NCBI GenBank assembly: GCA_964539515.1
Contig: CAZIJO010000006.1
Span: forward strand, 13,357 to 77,356
DNA: 64,000 bases
From: JADLHS01 sp964539515
Lineage (GTDB): Bacteria; Verrucomicrobiota; Verrucomicrobiia; Limisphaerales; JADLHS01
Direction: 5' to 3'
A program made the translations under genes and the position numbers. Positions 25,682 to 34,066 of the stretch are shown one piece after another. How positions within the stretch are numbered: the first letter of the stretch is position 1; every line of letters begins with the position of its first letter. The notes beneath the pieces were generated by a model. That model was not told the origin of the DNA. It worked only from the letters and a program-made list of their open reading frames with translations, and did no database searches.

Positions 25682-27796
25682 TCAGGGCGACAGCTCCAAT
25701 CGAATTCGATAAAACCGGGAGTTGCCGGGCAGGACGACTGCGTCGATCTCGGTGTTGATCGGTGGCGTAGCGATTATGTTAGTTCGTACATTACTATCGA
25801 AGCCGGACAATAGATTGGTGGCTCGTTCGAGCCGGTAGACTTTACCGGGCACACTCGACCACTGGATCGCGAAACCGTTGGTCGCATTGACCATGGGCGT
25901 GATCAGGCGCAGGAAAGAGGCAGCGTTGGTTGGATTGGTGCCGGACAGCCACTCGGCGAGGTTATCCACGCCATCGTGATCCGCGTCGCCATTTGGCTCC
26001 GTGGCGGTCAGCTGGCCGAAACACTCCAACTCCCACCAATCCGGCAGGCCGTTGAGGTCGGTGTCCACGGTGCGCAGGAGATTCAGCCGGCCGCCGGTAC
26101 GCACTACGCCATCCAACCCGGGCAAACGGTCCACGTTCGTCAGAATCCGTTGAACTCGTTCAGTCGCGGTTTCGTTCGGAAAGTTCATCGCCGCGAAGGC
26201 CACCGCCCCGGCAACATGGGGGGCAGCCATCGAAGTCCCGTTTAGCAACTGGTAAATCCGGGTGGGATCCAATTGATTGACGACCGTGCCGATCCCCGGC
26301 AGCTGCGCCTTGAGTGCCAGCCCGTCGGCCTGCGAAATGGCAAGGGCCGGAATCCAATTACTGGCGACTTGAAGCGTGCCAAGAAAATTTCCGGCCACGT
26401 TGTTGTAGATGATGGCCGCCTGGGCACCGGCGGCGATGGCGTTGCTAACCTTGTCAGAAAAAAACAACGTCCCGCGGCTGATCAACGCAATATTGCCGCG
26501 CACGGCCAACGGGAAGTCCGAGGGATAACCCAAGCCGCAGTCGTAGATCATCGCGGTGATGCCAGTCGTGGTTCCCGAATAACCTAAAGGAGTGGCGCTG
26601 TATGTCGTGGCCCCTTGCAGCGCATAGCTGATCGTACCGGGCATGTTGGTAGGCGCGGCGGAAAGGATGTTCACGCCGGGGGCGCCAAGATCCACTGTGG
26701 TCGCACCATAATTCGAAAAACTGGCCAGGGCATCGTTCTGATCGGTGGCAGCCACCACGATCATGTTCGGGAGGTGATAAGACGAGGGATAATCCGGGGT
26801 CAGATCAATATTGGCGCCGTTGTTATTGGCAGCAGAGCAGTAAACGATCCCGGCGCTGCCGGCCGCCTGGATAGCGGCGCTTTCTACGCTGCTGAATCCA
26901 CCACCCCCGAATGAGGCGTTGATTGCGACCACATTAACGCCGCGAGACTTCATCATCGTGGCGTATTGGACCGCCTCGATGATCGCCGCGGAACTGAGAT
27001 TCGTGCCGTTGTTCGACACCTTCAACGCCATGATCTTCGCCAGATAATCGACGCCAATCACTCCCAACTGGTTGTTGCCGGCAGCGCCAATCGTTCCGGC
27101 AACGTGCGTCCCGTGATCGCCGGAGTCCAACGGATTGGCGATTCCATCAATAAAGTCAAAACCATAGAGGTCGTCTACAAACCCGTTGCCATCTTCATCC
27201 ACGCCATTGCCCGGTATCTCACCGGGATTGGTCCACAAGTTCGGAGCAAGATCCGGATGACGGTAATCCACCCCGGTATCGATGACGGCCACGACCACCT
27301 CGTTGGTGGACGGTCGTGCCATAAACCACGCTCCCGGAAACTTGATGTCATCACCCGGAGATCCGGCAATCCCGTTGATTGTCTGGCCGGCGTTGCGCAA
27401 GCTCCACATCTCGGAAAACAGCGGGTCATTGGGAGTCGCAGCGCAAATCGACCGCAAGTAATTCGGCTCCACCACCTCCACGGATGGATCCTCGGATATC
27501 TCCGCTATCAATGCGACCGTCGTCCGCTTCTTTGCACGCACCAACCCGGACTGCCGGCCCCACTCTTGGGAGATGAAGGCAAAGTGCTTCGTGAATTCGA
27601 GGGAATGGGCTTGCAACGTCCTTTGGGCCGTTTCCAAGCTCGCCAATGGCTTGAAAACCACTATGACCTCGCCTTCGACATACTGCGTCCCCAGGTGGGC
27701 CGATGGGGCAGCACCCACTGCGCCCCCAAACAGGCTCAAAATCGAAGCCACACACGCGATGCAATTGGAAAACAATCGGTGATGGTCCCGGTTCAT
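25682..27796 (-). CDS. Secreted subtilisin-like (S8) serine protease with PA domain
   Basis: A 704-aa exported protease. Order: signal peptide (residues 1-29), an inhibitor I9-like propeptide (VEGEVIVVFKPLA), and a catalytic domain with Asp in VAVIDTGVD, His in GDHGTHVAGT and Ser in NGTSMAAPH. A PA-like insert (about 420-510, RGNIALISRGTLFFSDKVSNA) lies before the Ser. After that come a calcium-binding type segment with two Asp-rich turns (DTDLNGLPD and DADHDGVDN) and a C-terminal beta domain ending in SRFYRIRL. The D-x-D-x-N/D-G turns usually join secreted modules in Verrucomicrobiota. It should degrade extracellular protein. Confidence 0.92.
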   Translation of the reverse strand: MNRDHHRLFSNCIACVASILSLFGGAVGAAPSAHLGTQYVEGEVIVVFKPLASLETAQRTLQAHSLEFTKHFAFISQEWGRQSGLVRAKKRTTVALIAEISEDPSVEVVEPNYLRSICAATPNDPLFSEMWSLRNAGQTINGIAGSPGDDIKFPGAWFMARPSTNEVVVAVIDTGVDYRHPDLAPNLWTNPGEIPGNGVDEDGNGFVDDLYGFDFIDGIANPLDSGDHGTHVAGTIGAAGNNQLGVIGVDYLAKIMALKVSNNGTNLSSAAIIEAVQYATMMKSRGVNVVAINASFGGGGFSSVESAAIQAAGSAGIVYCSAANNNGANIDLTPDYPSSYHLPNMIVVAATDQNDALASFSNYGATTVDLGAPGVNILSAAPTNMPGTISYALQGATTYSATPLGYSGTTTGITAMIYDCGLGYPSDFPLAVRGNIALISRGTLFFSDKVSNAIAAGAQAAIIYNNVAGNFLGTLQVASNWIPALAISQADGLALKAQLPGIGTVVNQLDPTRIYQLLNGTSMAAPHVAGAVAFAAMNFPNETATERVQRILTNVDRLPGLDGVVRTGGRLNLLRTVDTDLNGLPDWWELECFGQLTATEPNGDADHDGVDNLAEWLSGTNPTNAASFLRLITPMVNATNGFAIQWSSVPGKVYRLERATNLLSGFDSNVRTNIIATPPINTEIDAVVLPGNSRFYRIRLELSP

Positions 27797-28149
27797 GTTC
27801 GGGCAATGTTAAGTCAAAAACCCACCACCATCAATCCGACATTCTCAACTCGCAGACCCCTTCCGTAGTAATCCTCAGTCCGCACTCTGCAATCACGCAG
27901 CTTTCCATATTTCTTGGATGGTGGAGTGTTCTCAATAGGCAACACCCCACCTTCTGCAAGCCGCCGGAAGCGATGGAGGCAGCCCCTCGTATTGGTCTGC
28001 AACCAGGGCCATTTAAGTTGTCGCCGGGGTACGCGTTTCCGAGGGCGCCCCCGGGAATCCAATCCGGGTCGATGCTGGTTGCCGATGCCCTGCGGTCGGA
28101 CGAGTCTTGTTCGAGAAATAGCCCGCCGCGACGATCGTAAACTAACGCT

Positions 28150-28287
28150 ATGAAAAACTTGAAATATCGGTATTGGTTCTGGCACCGCAAGATGTTCATC
28201 CTCCTGCGCCTCTGCCCACACTGCTGGCAGTCGGTCAACTATACCCCAGCCGGGCGAGCGCTCTGCCCGAAGAAATGCCACCAATAA
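28150..28287 (+). CDS. Candidate 45-aa zinc-ribbon-like small protein
   Basis: A short frame of 45 codons plus stop starting at ATG 28150. The sequence is basic and aromatic at the N-terminus (KYRYWFWHRK) and has two cysteine pairs, CPHC and CPKKC, 13 residues apart, the spacing of a small zinc ribbon. No clear ribosome binding site precedes it, so its expression is uncertain. It could also be a fragment. Confidence 0.3.
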   Translation: MKNLKYRYWFWHRKMFILLRLCPHCWQSVNYTPAGRALCPKKCHQ

Positions 28288-28470
28288 ATCAGCAGCTCTT
28301 GGCCTAAACGGATAACGAGGAAAACGAAGTCGGCGATTGGAAGCTCGTGGCGAGATTCAGCCGGCCGGGGAAGAAAGAATGGCGTATCGTGCCTCAAAGA
28401 AACACGACGCACCGCAAAGCAGAGGAAAGCCTGACATACGTCAGAGGAAAGTCCCCCGCGAAAACACCCA

Positions 28471-28665
28471 TCAGGATTCCAACCAGGCGATCACGGGCTG
28501 TGGCGGCCAGTCCGTGAAGCGATCCGCCGGATCGTCGGATGACACTGGGCCATCCGAATTCTTCGTGAAACTGTCCCGGTTCTCTTCCGCCACGGCGTAG
28601 TGATAGGAAAAAGTTCCGTCGCTGTAAGCGTGGCGGATCAGGCGATGCAGCGAAACAGCATTCAC
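28471..28665 (-). CDS. Small hypothetical protein (doubtful)
   Basis: A 64-aa frame beginning MNAVSLHRLIRHAYSDGTFSYHYAV and ending with a Pro/Trp-rich tail. No family is recognised. Its amino acid make-up is plausible for a real small protein, and nothing overlaps it convincingly, but no other evidence supports it. Confidence 0.22.
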   Translation of the reverse strand: MNAVSLHRLIRHAYSDGTFSYHYAVAEENRDSFTKNSDGPVSSDDPADRFTDWPPQPVIAWLES

Positions 28666-28985
28666 ACAGCCAGCCTAAAGTTCCGGCATCAAATGGCTGA
28701 TCAACTGTTGTCGATCACCAACCTTGGATTGGCTTCCTCGCCTCTGGTCTGAGTAGGCAAGCCGGCCCGAAGGCGGTAATATGGGTGTGGCGTTCGAGAG
28801 GGCAAACCACATCCTGAAATCTCACCGCACAACAGGCGTGTTGTTTTAATGCCGGGCTTCGAATTCAAACACAACCCACTCTTCCGTTGTCCTGTTGGCG
28901 GCGACTGGATAAATCCAGGCTGCCCCTGCCCTCTCCATTTCCACATGCCGGCGAACCCCGCCACCGGCGTTGCGGCCGTCCAACT

Positions 28986-29999
28986 TCACGCCGCTACGGC
29001 CAATTCCGGAGTCTCATCGGCAGCAGGACGATCTCGTTCCTCCATTTGCGACCGCAATTTCCGGAGCGCCTGCTCCTGAATCTGCCGGATCCGTTCGCGT
29101 GTGAGGCCAAAACGTCCGCCGATTTCTTCCAAGGCGCGTTGAGCGCCGTCCTTCAATCCGAACCGGAGCTCTAGAATCGCGCGTTCCCGTTCAGTGAGGG
29201 TGGCCATCGCTTCCTGCACGAGCTGGGTGTCGGTTTCGAGGATCAGACGATCAAAGGGCGCGGTCGGGTTAGGATCCGCTACCACATCCGCAATCCGGGT
29301 TGATTTGCCTTCGCCTATCGGCGCGTCGAGCGAAACCGGCGTGAGGGCAGCCCGGCGGTAGAGCTTTACATTGCGGGGGCTGATTCTCAGGTCATGCGCC
29401 AGTTCTTCATCCGTCGGATCGCGATCGAAGACTTCGTGCAACCGCACCTCCGCCCGCCGGAGGCGCGCAACCTTATCCACCACATGCACCGGCAGCCGGA
29501 TGGTCTTCGACTGGTTGGCCAGCGCCAGCCGGATGTATTGCTTGATCCACCAGGCGGCGTAAGTGGATACTTTGGCCCCTTTGCGGAGGTCATAGCGCTC
29601 CACGCCTTTCATCAGCCCGATGTTGCCTTCATTGATGAGATCCAGCAACGGCAGTCCCAACCCCTCATAATCGCGGGCGATTTTCACCACCAACCGCAGG
29701 TTGGCCTTGATCATGTGTTCGCGCGCCGGTTGATCCCCGCGCTGGATTCGCCGGGCCAGCGCGACTTCCTCTTTCGGCGTGAGTAATTTCACCTGGCCAA
29801 TTTCGTTGAGATAGATTTGCAACGAGTCACCGCGGGCCGACTCCGATCGGGTCGGTGGTGCCAGCTGCACTTCCCCACCGGCCGGTAAACAACTGCTTCG
29901 TTCTCTTCGTTTCGGCAGTCGGGCCGGCGTGAGTCGGACGCGCGGCGGCCCGAGCCGCGTCGTCCGCCTGGCGTAGGATTGTTGGAACTCAGTTTTCAT
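28986..29999 (-). CDS. RNA polymerase sigma factor, RpoD/SigA family
   Basis: A 337-aa sigma-70. After a basic, unconserved N-terminus (about 60 aa) come region 1.2 (DSLQIYLNEIGQVKLLTPKEEVALARRI), region 2 (ANLRLVVKIARDYEGLGLPLLDLINEGNIGLMKGVERYD, then the AAWWIKQYIRLAL DNA-melting helix), region 3 (VARLRRAEVRLHEVFDRDPTDEELA) and region 4 ending in a helix-turn-helix (LEEIGGRFGLTRERIRQIQEQALRKLR). It lacks the large non-conserved region 1 insert, so it is more likely a group 2 factor than the main RpoD. Confidence 0.92.
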   Translation of the reverse strand: MKTEFQQSYARRTTRLGPPRVRLTPARLPKRRERSSCLPAGGEVQLAPPTRSESARGDSLQIYLNEIGQVKLLTPKEEVALARRIQRGDQPAREHMIKANLRLVVKIARDYEGLGLPLLDLINEGNIGLMKGVERYDLRKGAKVSTYAAWWIKQYIRLALANQSKTIRLPVHVVDKVARLRRAEVRLHEVFDRDPTDEELAHDLRISPRNVKLYRRAALTPVSLDAPIGEGKSTRIADVVADPNPTAPFDRLILETDTQLVQEAMATLTERERAILELRFGLKDGAQRALEEIGGRFGLTRERIRQIQEQALRKLRSQMEERDRPAADETPELAVAA

Positions 30000-30049
30000 G
30001 CGTCATTGTCTCTGGCTTTGATTAACCGGGGGGGCCGTTCGCCTGATTT

Positions 30050-30709
30050 TCAGACCTCGACCAGCACTTCCGATTTCGAGAAGCGCACCTTTCTAACTCC
30101 CGCATATTTGTCGCTGGGGGCACGATAACCCGCGGCCGCCGCGACGACCGTGTTCAAGCCGCGTGCCTTAAGACCGAGAATTTGGTCATATTTCGCCGGC
30201 TCGAGGCCTTCCAACGGACAGGTGTCAATCCCCAACAAGGCGGCGCTGGTCACAAAGTTGCCCAACGCGATGTAGGCTTGATTGGCGGCCCAACTTCTCC
30301 GCGCCAGCGCATCACGGCCGGTAAGGAGGCTGCCGACCATCATGTCGCGATAACCGTTCAAGGTATCGCGTGCGCCGCCGCGCACGACCACGATCCGGTT
30401 TAGATAGGCGTCAATGTCCGCTTCATTAAGATCCTGCTTGATGGCAAAGACCACCAGATGGGAGGCGTCGGCCACCTGCCGTTGCCCCCAGGAGGCTGAC
30501 ACCAGTCGTTCCCGCGTCGCCGCATCGGTGACGACTATGAACCTCCATGGCTGCAACCCGAATGACGATGGGGTGAGCACCAGGGCTTCTTCGAGCGCCG
30601 CCCAGGTTTGCGGATCGATTTTGCGCTGTGGATCAAATTGCTTCGTCGCATAGCGCCAGTTAAGTTGGGTCAGGAGGTTTTCCGAAGTCATCGTTTTCAT
30701 TTTGTTCAA
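30050..30709 (-). CDS. NAD(P)H-dependent nitroreductase family oxidoreductase
   Basis: A 219-aa FMN flavoprotein of the NfsB/DrgA type, reducing nitroaromatics, quinones or similar compounds. The N-terminal LNWRYATKQFDPQRKI, LTPSSFGLQPWRFIVV and the C-terminal AAAGYRAPSDKYA match the family. The start overlaps the upstream SDR stop by 4 bp. It ends a four-gene operon (hypothetical, thioredoxin, SDR, this) likely controlled by the upstream Rrf2 regulator. Confidence 0.9.
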   Translation of the reverse strand: MNKMKTMTSENLLTQLNWRYATKQFDPQRKIDPQTWAALEEALVLTPSSFGLQPWRFIVVTDAATRERLVSASWGQRQVADASHLVVFAIKQDLNEADIDAYLNRIVVVRGGARDTLNGYRDMMVGSLLTGRDALARRSWAANQAYIALGNFVTSAALLGIDTCPLEGLEPAKYDQILGLKARGLNTVVAAAAGYRAPSDKYAGVRKVRFSKSEVLVEV

Positions 30710-31458
30710 GCATTGAATCCGCCATCCACGTCGAGGGTGGCACCGGTGATGTACGAGGCGCCGGGACTGGCGAGAAAAACGATGGCGACGGCGATCTCCT
30801 CGGGCCGGCCATACCGGCCCAGGGCGGTGGCAGCGTTAAGGACCGTTGCGAAATCGCTGGTAGCGGGATTCATGTCGGTATCCACGGCGCCGGGTTGCAC
30901 CACGTTGACAGTGATCTTCCTCGGGGCGAGGTCACGGGCGGCCCCCTTCGTGTAACCAACGATGGCGCTCTTGGTGGCCGTGTAGTCGGCCAGCCCGGGG
31001 TAACCGGCGCGAGTGGCCAATCCCGAACCGACCGAGATGATCCGACCGCCTTCGCTCATGACCTTGCTCGCCGCGCGGATGGCGGCGACAACGCCACCGA
31101 CATTAACGGCGTATTGCCGGTCTAAATCTGCGAGGTTGTTGGCCGGATTATCCACCGGACCGGTGACAAACACACCGGCGTTGTTGACGAGGATGTCGAG
31201 CCGACCAAAGAGTTCGATGACGGCCTTGATGAGCCCCTCGACCTGGATGGGGACCGCTTGGTCGGCTTGGAACGCTGCCGCCCGCCCGCCTTGGCGCTTG
31301 AGCTCGGCAACGAGGGCTTCAGCTTTGTCGGCCGAGGCGGCGTAACTTATGGCCACGTCCGCGCCCTCTTCCGCCAGTGCGCGGGCGGTTGCCGCCCCGA
31401 TACCGCGTGATCCGCCGGTAACCAAGGCCACTTTACCAATGAGTTTTTTCGTAATCAT
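30706..31458 (-). CDS. Short-chain dehydrogenase/reductase (SDR)
   Basis: A 250-aa classical SDR: the NAD(P) motif TGGSRGIGAA, NNAG (ILVNNAGVFV), the catalytic Ser in SVGSG and YxxxK (YTATK), and a C-terminal YITGATLDVDGGF. The substrate cannot be inferred. An in-frame GTG at 31497 overlaps the thioredoxin stop, but ATG 31458 fits the family N-terminus better. The missing Asn-x-x-x-Ser spacing detail was not tested. It overlaps the nitroreductase start. Confidence 0.9.
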   Translation of the reverse strand: MITKKLIGKVALVTGGSRGIGAATARALAEEGADVAISYAASADKAEALVAELKRQGGRAAAFQADQAVPIQVEGLIKAVIELFGRLDILVNNAGVFVTGPVDNPANNLADLDRQYAVNVGGVVAAIRAASKVMSEGGRIISVGSGLATRAGYPGLADYTATKSAIVGYTKGAARDLAPRKITVNVVQPGAVDTDMNPATSDFATVLNAATALGRYGRPEEIAVAIVFLASPGASYITGATLDVDGGFNA

Positions 31459-31493
31459 GATGAATCGGTCTGTTGGGTGGTTTGATTTTGGTT

Positions 31494-31826
31494 TCACGCG
31501 GCCACAACCAGCTCATCCAGTTTGGCCAGGATAGCTTTCTTGCCCGCGACCCCCACCGTTTGGTGACGGAGTTTCCCCTCGGCGAAGTAGAGCAAGGTTG
31601 GAATGGATTGAATGCCGAAGCGTGCAGCCAACGCAGGGTTGTGATCCACGTTGACTTTCGCCACTTTCGCCCGGCCGGATTGTTCGACGGCGATTTCGTC
31701 AAGCACGGGCGCGAGCATCTTGCACGGTCCGCACCATTCGGCCCAAAAATCCACCAGCACGGGCGGGCGGGATTTGAGCACCTCGGTTTCAAAGTTGGCT
31801 TCGTTGATTTCGACTATCGGTTTCAT
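31494..31826 (-). CDS. trxA: Thioredoxin
   Basis: A 110-aa cytosolic thioredoxin with WAEWCGPCKM, the cis-Pro in SIPTLLYF and the usual C-terminal helix. It reduces disulfides using electrons from thioredoxin reductase. It sits in a small redox operon behind an Rrf2 regulator, so induction by redox or nitrosative stress is likely. Confidence 0.95.
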   Translation of the reverse strand: MKPIVEINEANFETEVLKSRPPVLVDFWAEWCGPCKMLAPVLDEIAVEQSGRAKVAKVNVDHNPALAARFGIQSIPTLLYFAEGKLRHQTVGVAGKKAILAKLDELVVAA

Positions 31827-31870
31827 ATTTCAGTTAGTGGGTTGTTTCGGTTGATGGAATCGACTTCCGG

Positions 31871-32215
31871 TCAGAAGGTCAGCGCAAATGCCGGGCTGAC
31901 ACGCCGCACCGCCTCCTGCCGGGCTTCCCAGGCCACGACCGCCTGAACTTTTTCCGTTGCCAGGACGGGAAAGACCAGCTGGGGATACAAGGTTTGCCAG
32001 GCGGTCGCTTCCGCCTCATTCAAAGCCAGCCGCAGCAGGCGCTCCTGCGTTTTGAGCGCCTCGTACGACTCGGCAAAGATCGCGGCCTTGGCGGCGGTAA
32101 TCTGCGCGACGATTTTCTCACACGATGCGGCGCATACTCTGCCGAACGCCTGAGCCCGGCCGCCGCGCGCGGGGTTGCTTTGCGTCGGTTCTAGTTTCAC
32201 GGTTTTCATTTTCAC
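31871..32215 (-). CDS. Small hypothetical helical protein, first gene of the Rrf2-linked operon
   Basis: A 114-aa predicted all-helical protein with no recognised family. The central part (KIVAQITAAKAAIFAESYEALKT then LLRLALNEAEATAWQTLYPQLVFPVLA) looks amphipathic, and two cysteines lie near residues 28 and 32 (VCAASCE). It lies 44 bp before trxA. A perfect palindrome sits 5 bp upstream of its start, overlapping its likely -10. Confidence 0.6.
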   Translation of the reverse strand: MKMKTVKLEPTQSNPARGGRAQAFGRVCAASCEKIVAQITAAKAAIFAESYEALKTQERLLRLALNEAEATAWQTLYPQLVFPVLATEKVQAVVAWEARQEAVRRVSPAFALTF

Positions 32216-32220
32216 GTCTA

Positions 32221-32239
32221 TGTAACAATTATAGTTACA
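32221..32239 (-). promoter_or_regulatory. Operator-like palindrome overlapping the -10 of the redox operon
   Basis: Perfect inverted repeat TGTAAC-N7-GTTACA. On the minus strand the spacer holds a consensus TATAAT, so a bound protein would block RNA polymerase. The same half-site and spacing recur in front of the adjacent Rrf2 gene. Confidence 0.6.
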
Positions 32240-32262
32240 CTATTGTTCAAAAAAAGAGACCG

Positions 32263-32709
32263 TCAAGTGACTTTTTTTTGGCTGCCTGCCCCGGAAGCTT
32301 TGACCACCCCGATCACGGTGGCCAGGGTGGTTTTTTCCAGATCCCGTTCGAGTGCCGCTTGAGCCGAGGCAAAAATCCGGGCCAGCGTCTCCCGGATGCA
32401 ATTTCCGACCGGGCAGGCGGCGTTCGGTTTGCGCGCCGGGGTGGCAAAGGGTTCGGCAGTTTCAACTGCCCGGTAAATTTCGGCCAAATTGATGCGGCCA
32501 GGCGAACGGCTCAACCGCGACCCCGACCCGGCCCCCTTGCCAGTTTCCACCAGTTTGGCCCGCTGGAGCGCCAGCAGCAGCCGCCGGATAATCACCGGGT
32601 TGGTGTTGACGCTGCCGGCCAGGAAAGCCGACGTGACGCGGTCGCCCTCCTTGTACGCCAGCACCGCCAGCACGTGAACCGCCATGGCAAATCGGCAACT
32701 TGTTCTCAT
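32263..32709 (-). CDS. Rrf2 family transcriptional regulator
   Basis: A 148-aa winged-helix regulator. The N-terminal segment CRFAMAVHVLAVLAYKEGDRVTSAFLAGSVNTNPVIIRRLLLAL and the wing (GAGSGSRLSRSPGRINLAEIYRAVE) match Rrf2. Rrf2 proteins usually hold an iron-sulfur or other sensor through three cysteines; here Cys occur as ACPVGNC near residues 99-104, so a redox-sensing role is plausible. It most likely represses itself and the downstream redox operon through the TGTAAC-N7-GTTACA boxes. Confidence 0.88.
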   Translation of the reverse strand: MRTSCRFAMAVHVLAVLAYKEGDRVTSAFLAGSVNTNPVIIRRLLLALQRAKLVETGKGAGSGSRLSRSPGRINLAEIYRAVETAEPFATPARKPNAACPVGNCIRETLARIFASAQAALERDLEKTTLATVIGVVKASGAGSQKKVT

Positions 32710-32720
32710 TGACTGGGCAA

Positions 32721-32749
32721 TTAGTAATCTCCAGTGTTACAGTTGTCAA
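32721..32749 (-). promoter_or_regulatory. Promoter with operator-like box upstream of the Rrf2 gene
   Basis: On the minus strand: TTGACA (32749-32744), a 17-bp spacer and TACTAA (32726-32721), 12 bp before the ATG at 32709. The spacer and -10 carry TGTAAC-N7-ATTACT, matching the downstream operator in one half perfectly and in the other at 4 of 6 bases. Confidence 0.5.
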
Positions 32750-32952
32750 CTGGCATCACGGCTGGACCCGGCGAATCCCATCCACATCCCGCGGCAAGCA
32801 CACCAGGCTACGCCGGGCGGTGCTTCCCCAGCGTGACAGCCTGACCTGCGCCCACCGGCGGTTTTCAACCAGAGCCATCCGGACCCGGTCACCCCCCCTT
32901 TGCAGCGTTTTTATATTCCGTCGACGGTGATCGCGCGGCATGCTTGCCCAGT

Positions 32953-33990
32953 ATGAAGCCATCTTCCCTGACTTTGGTCCCGGCAACAAATCCGCAGGAA
33001 ATCTACCGCTACCGCGACGGAATCTATGCGGTGGATTTGCTCACGGCGGCGATCGTCTATCTGGATTTCTTCACCTGGCTGGCAGACCATCCGACGAAGG
33101 CGACCGCCATTTGCGCGCACTTCGGCACCGCGGAGCGCCCGACAGATGTCATGCTTACCCTGTTCACCGCGAACGGCTTCATTGCTTCGCAAGGCGGCAT
33201 TTTCCACATCACCAACCTGGGCAAGGAGCATCTCACCGGGGACTCGCCGTGGAACCTGTCGCCCTATTACGCCTCGCTGAAAGATCGCCCGGTCACAAAG
33301 GACTTCTTGACCGTGCTGAAAACCGATAAACCCGCCAACTGGGGCAGCGCCCGGGACGCGTTGGACTGGCACAAAGCGATGGAAACCGAAGTGTTCGCCA
33401 ACGCTTTCACCTCGGCTATGGATTGCCGCGGGCTCTATCTCGGGCAGGCGTTGGCAACGCGCCTTGACTTGCGCCAAAGCTCACGCTTGCTGGACATCGG
33501 CGGCGGCTCTGGCATCTATGCGTGCTCGCTCGTGGCGCACAATCCAAACCTCCACGCGACCGTTTTCGAGCAGCGGCCAGTCGACCAGATCGCGACCCGA
33601 TTGATCAATCAACGCGGCTTCAGTGAACGGGTTAACGTGGTAGCGGGTGATATGTTCGACGCGAATTTGCCGGGTGAATGCGATGTTCACCTTTACTCGA
33701 ACGTGCTGCATGATTGGGGAGTCGCGAAAGTACGGCGACTGCTCCAGGCATCCTTCGATGCCCTCGTACCCGGTGGCATGATCATCCTGCACGACGCATT
33801 CATCAACGCTGACAAGACCGGCCCGCTGCCGGTGGCAGCTTACTCGGCTTTGTTGATGCACTCGACCCAAGGGAAGTGCTATTCCATTGCGGAGTACAAG
33901 CTTTTTCTTGAAGAAGCCGGTTATTGCGAAATCCACTTTTTCACCACCGTAGCGGATCGTGGCGCCATGACCGCGCGCAAGCCCAAATAG
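32953..33990 (+). CDS. SAM-dependent O-methyltransferase-like protein
   Basis: A 345-aa protein with an N-terminal winged-helix dimerisation region and a C-terminal Rossmann methyltransferase domain. The SAM site is LLDIGGGSGIYACSL; acceptor-side elements are YSNVLHDWGVAKVRRLL (with the His that often acts as base in this family) and GGMIILHDAF. This is the plant-type O-methyltransferase (Methyltransf_2) pattern. A phenolic or polyketide acceptor is possible, given the aryl polyene locus 4 kb away, but other genes lie between. The start at ATG 32953 is chosen over a TTG 9 bp upstream. Confidence 0.82.
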   Translation: MKPSSLTLVPATNPQEIYRYRDGIYAVDLLTAAIVYLDFFTWLADHPTKATAICAHFGTAERPTDVMLTLFTANGFIASQGGIFHITNLGKEHLTGDSPWNLSPYYASLKDRPVTKDFLTVLKTDKPANWGSARDALDWHKAMETEVFANAFTSAMDCRGLYLGQALATRLDLRQSSRLLDIGGGSGIYACSLVAHNPNLHATVFEQRPVDQIATRLINQRGFSERVNVVAGDMFDANLPGECDVHLYSNVLHDWGVAKVRRLLQASFDALVPGGMIILHDAFINADKTGPLPVAAYSALLMHSTQGKCYSIAEYKLFLEEAGYCEIHFFTTVADRGAMTARKPK

Positions 33991-34066
33991 CCAGCCACGC
34001 GGATTAGCGGGGCAGGATATCCGCCGCAGGCAGCACTGCCAGGTGCTTTATTCGCATGCCCACCAG

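Larger units (their letters stand above)
27797..28985. other. Gene-poor stretch between the subtilase and sigma factor genes
   Basis: About 1.2 kb without a convincing large gene. Longer open frames on both strands (for example 27814-28284 minus and 28701-28964 minus) lack family resemblance and overlap each other. Two small candidate genes are listed separately at 28150 and 28471. No tRNA or clear insertion sequence is seen. It may hold decayed genes. Confidence 0.5.

Noticed and set aside
27814..28284. 156-aa minus-strand frame in the gene-poor stretch
   Set aside because: No recognisable domain and it overlaps other equally weak frames; kept only as part of the intergenic description.
28701..28964. 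87-aa minus-strand frame before the sigma factor gene
   Set aside because: Low-information sequence rich in Gly, Pro, Thr without helical or strand pattern; no start signal.
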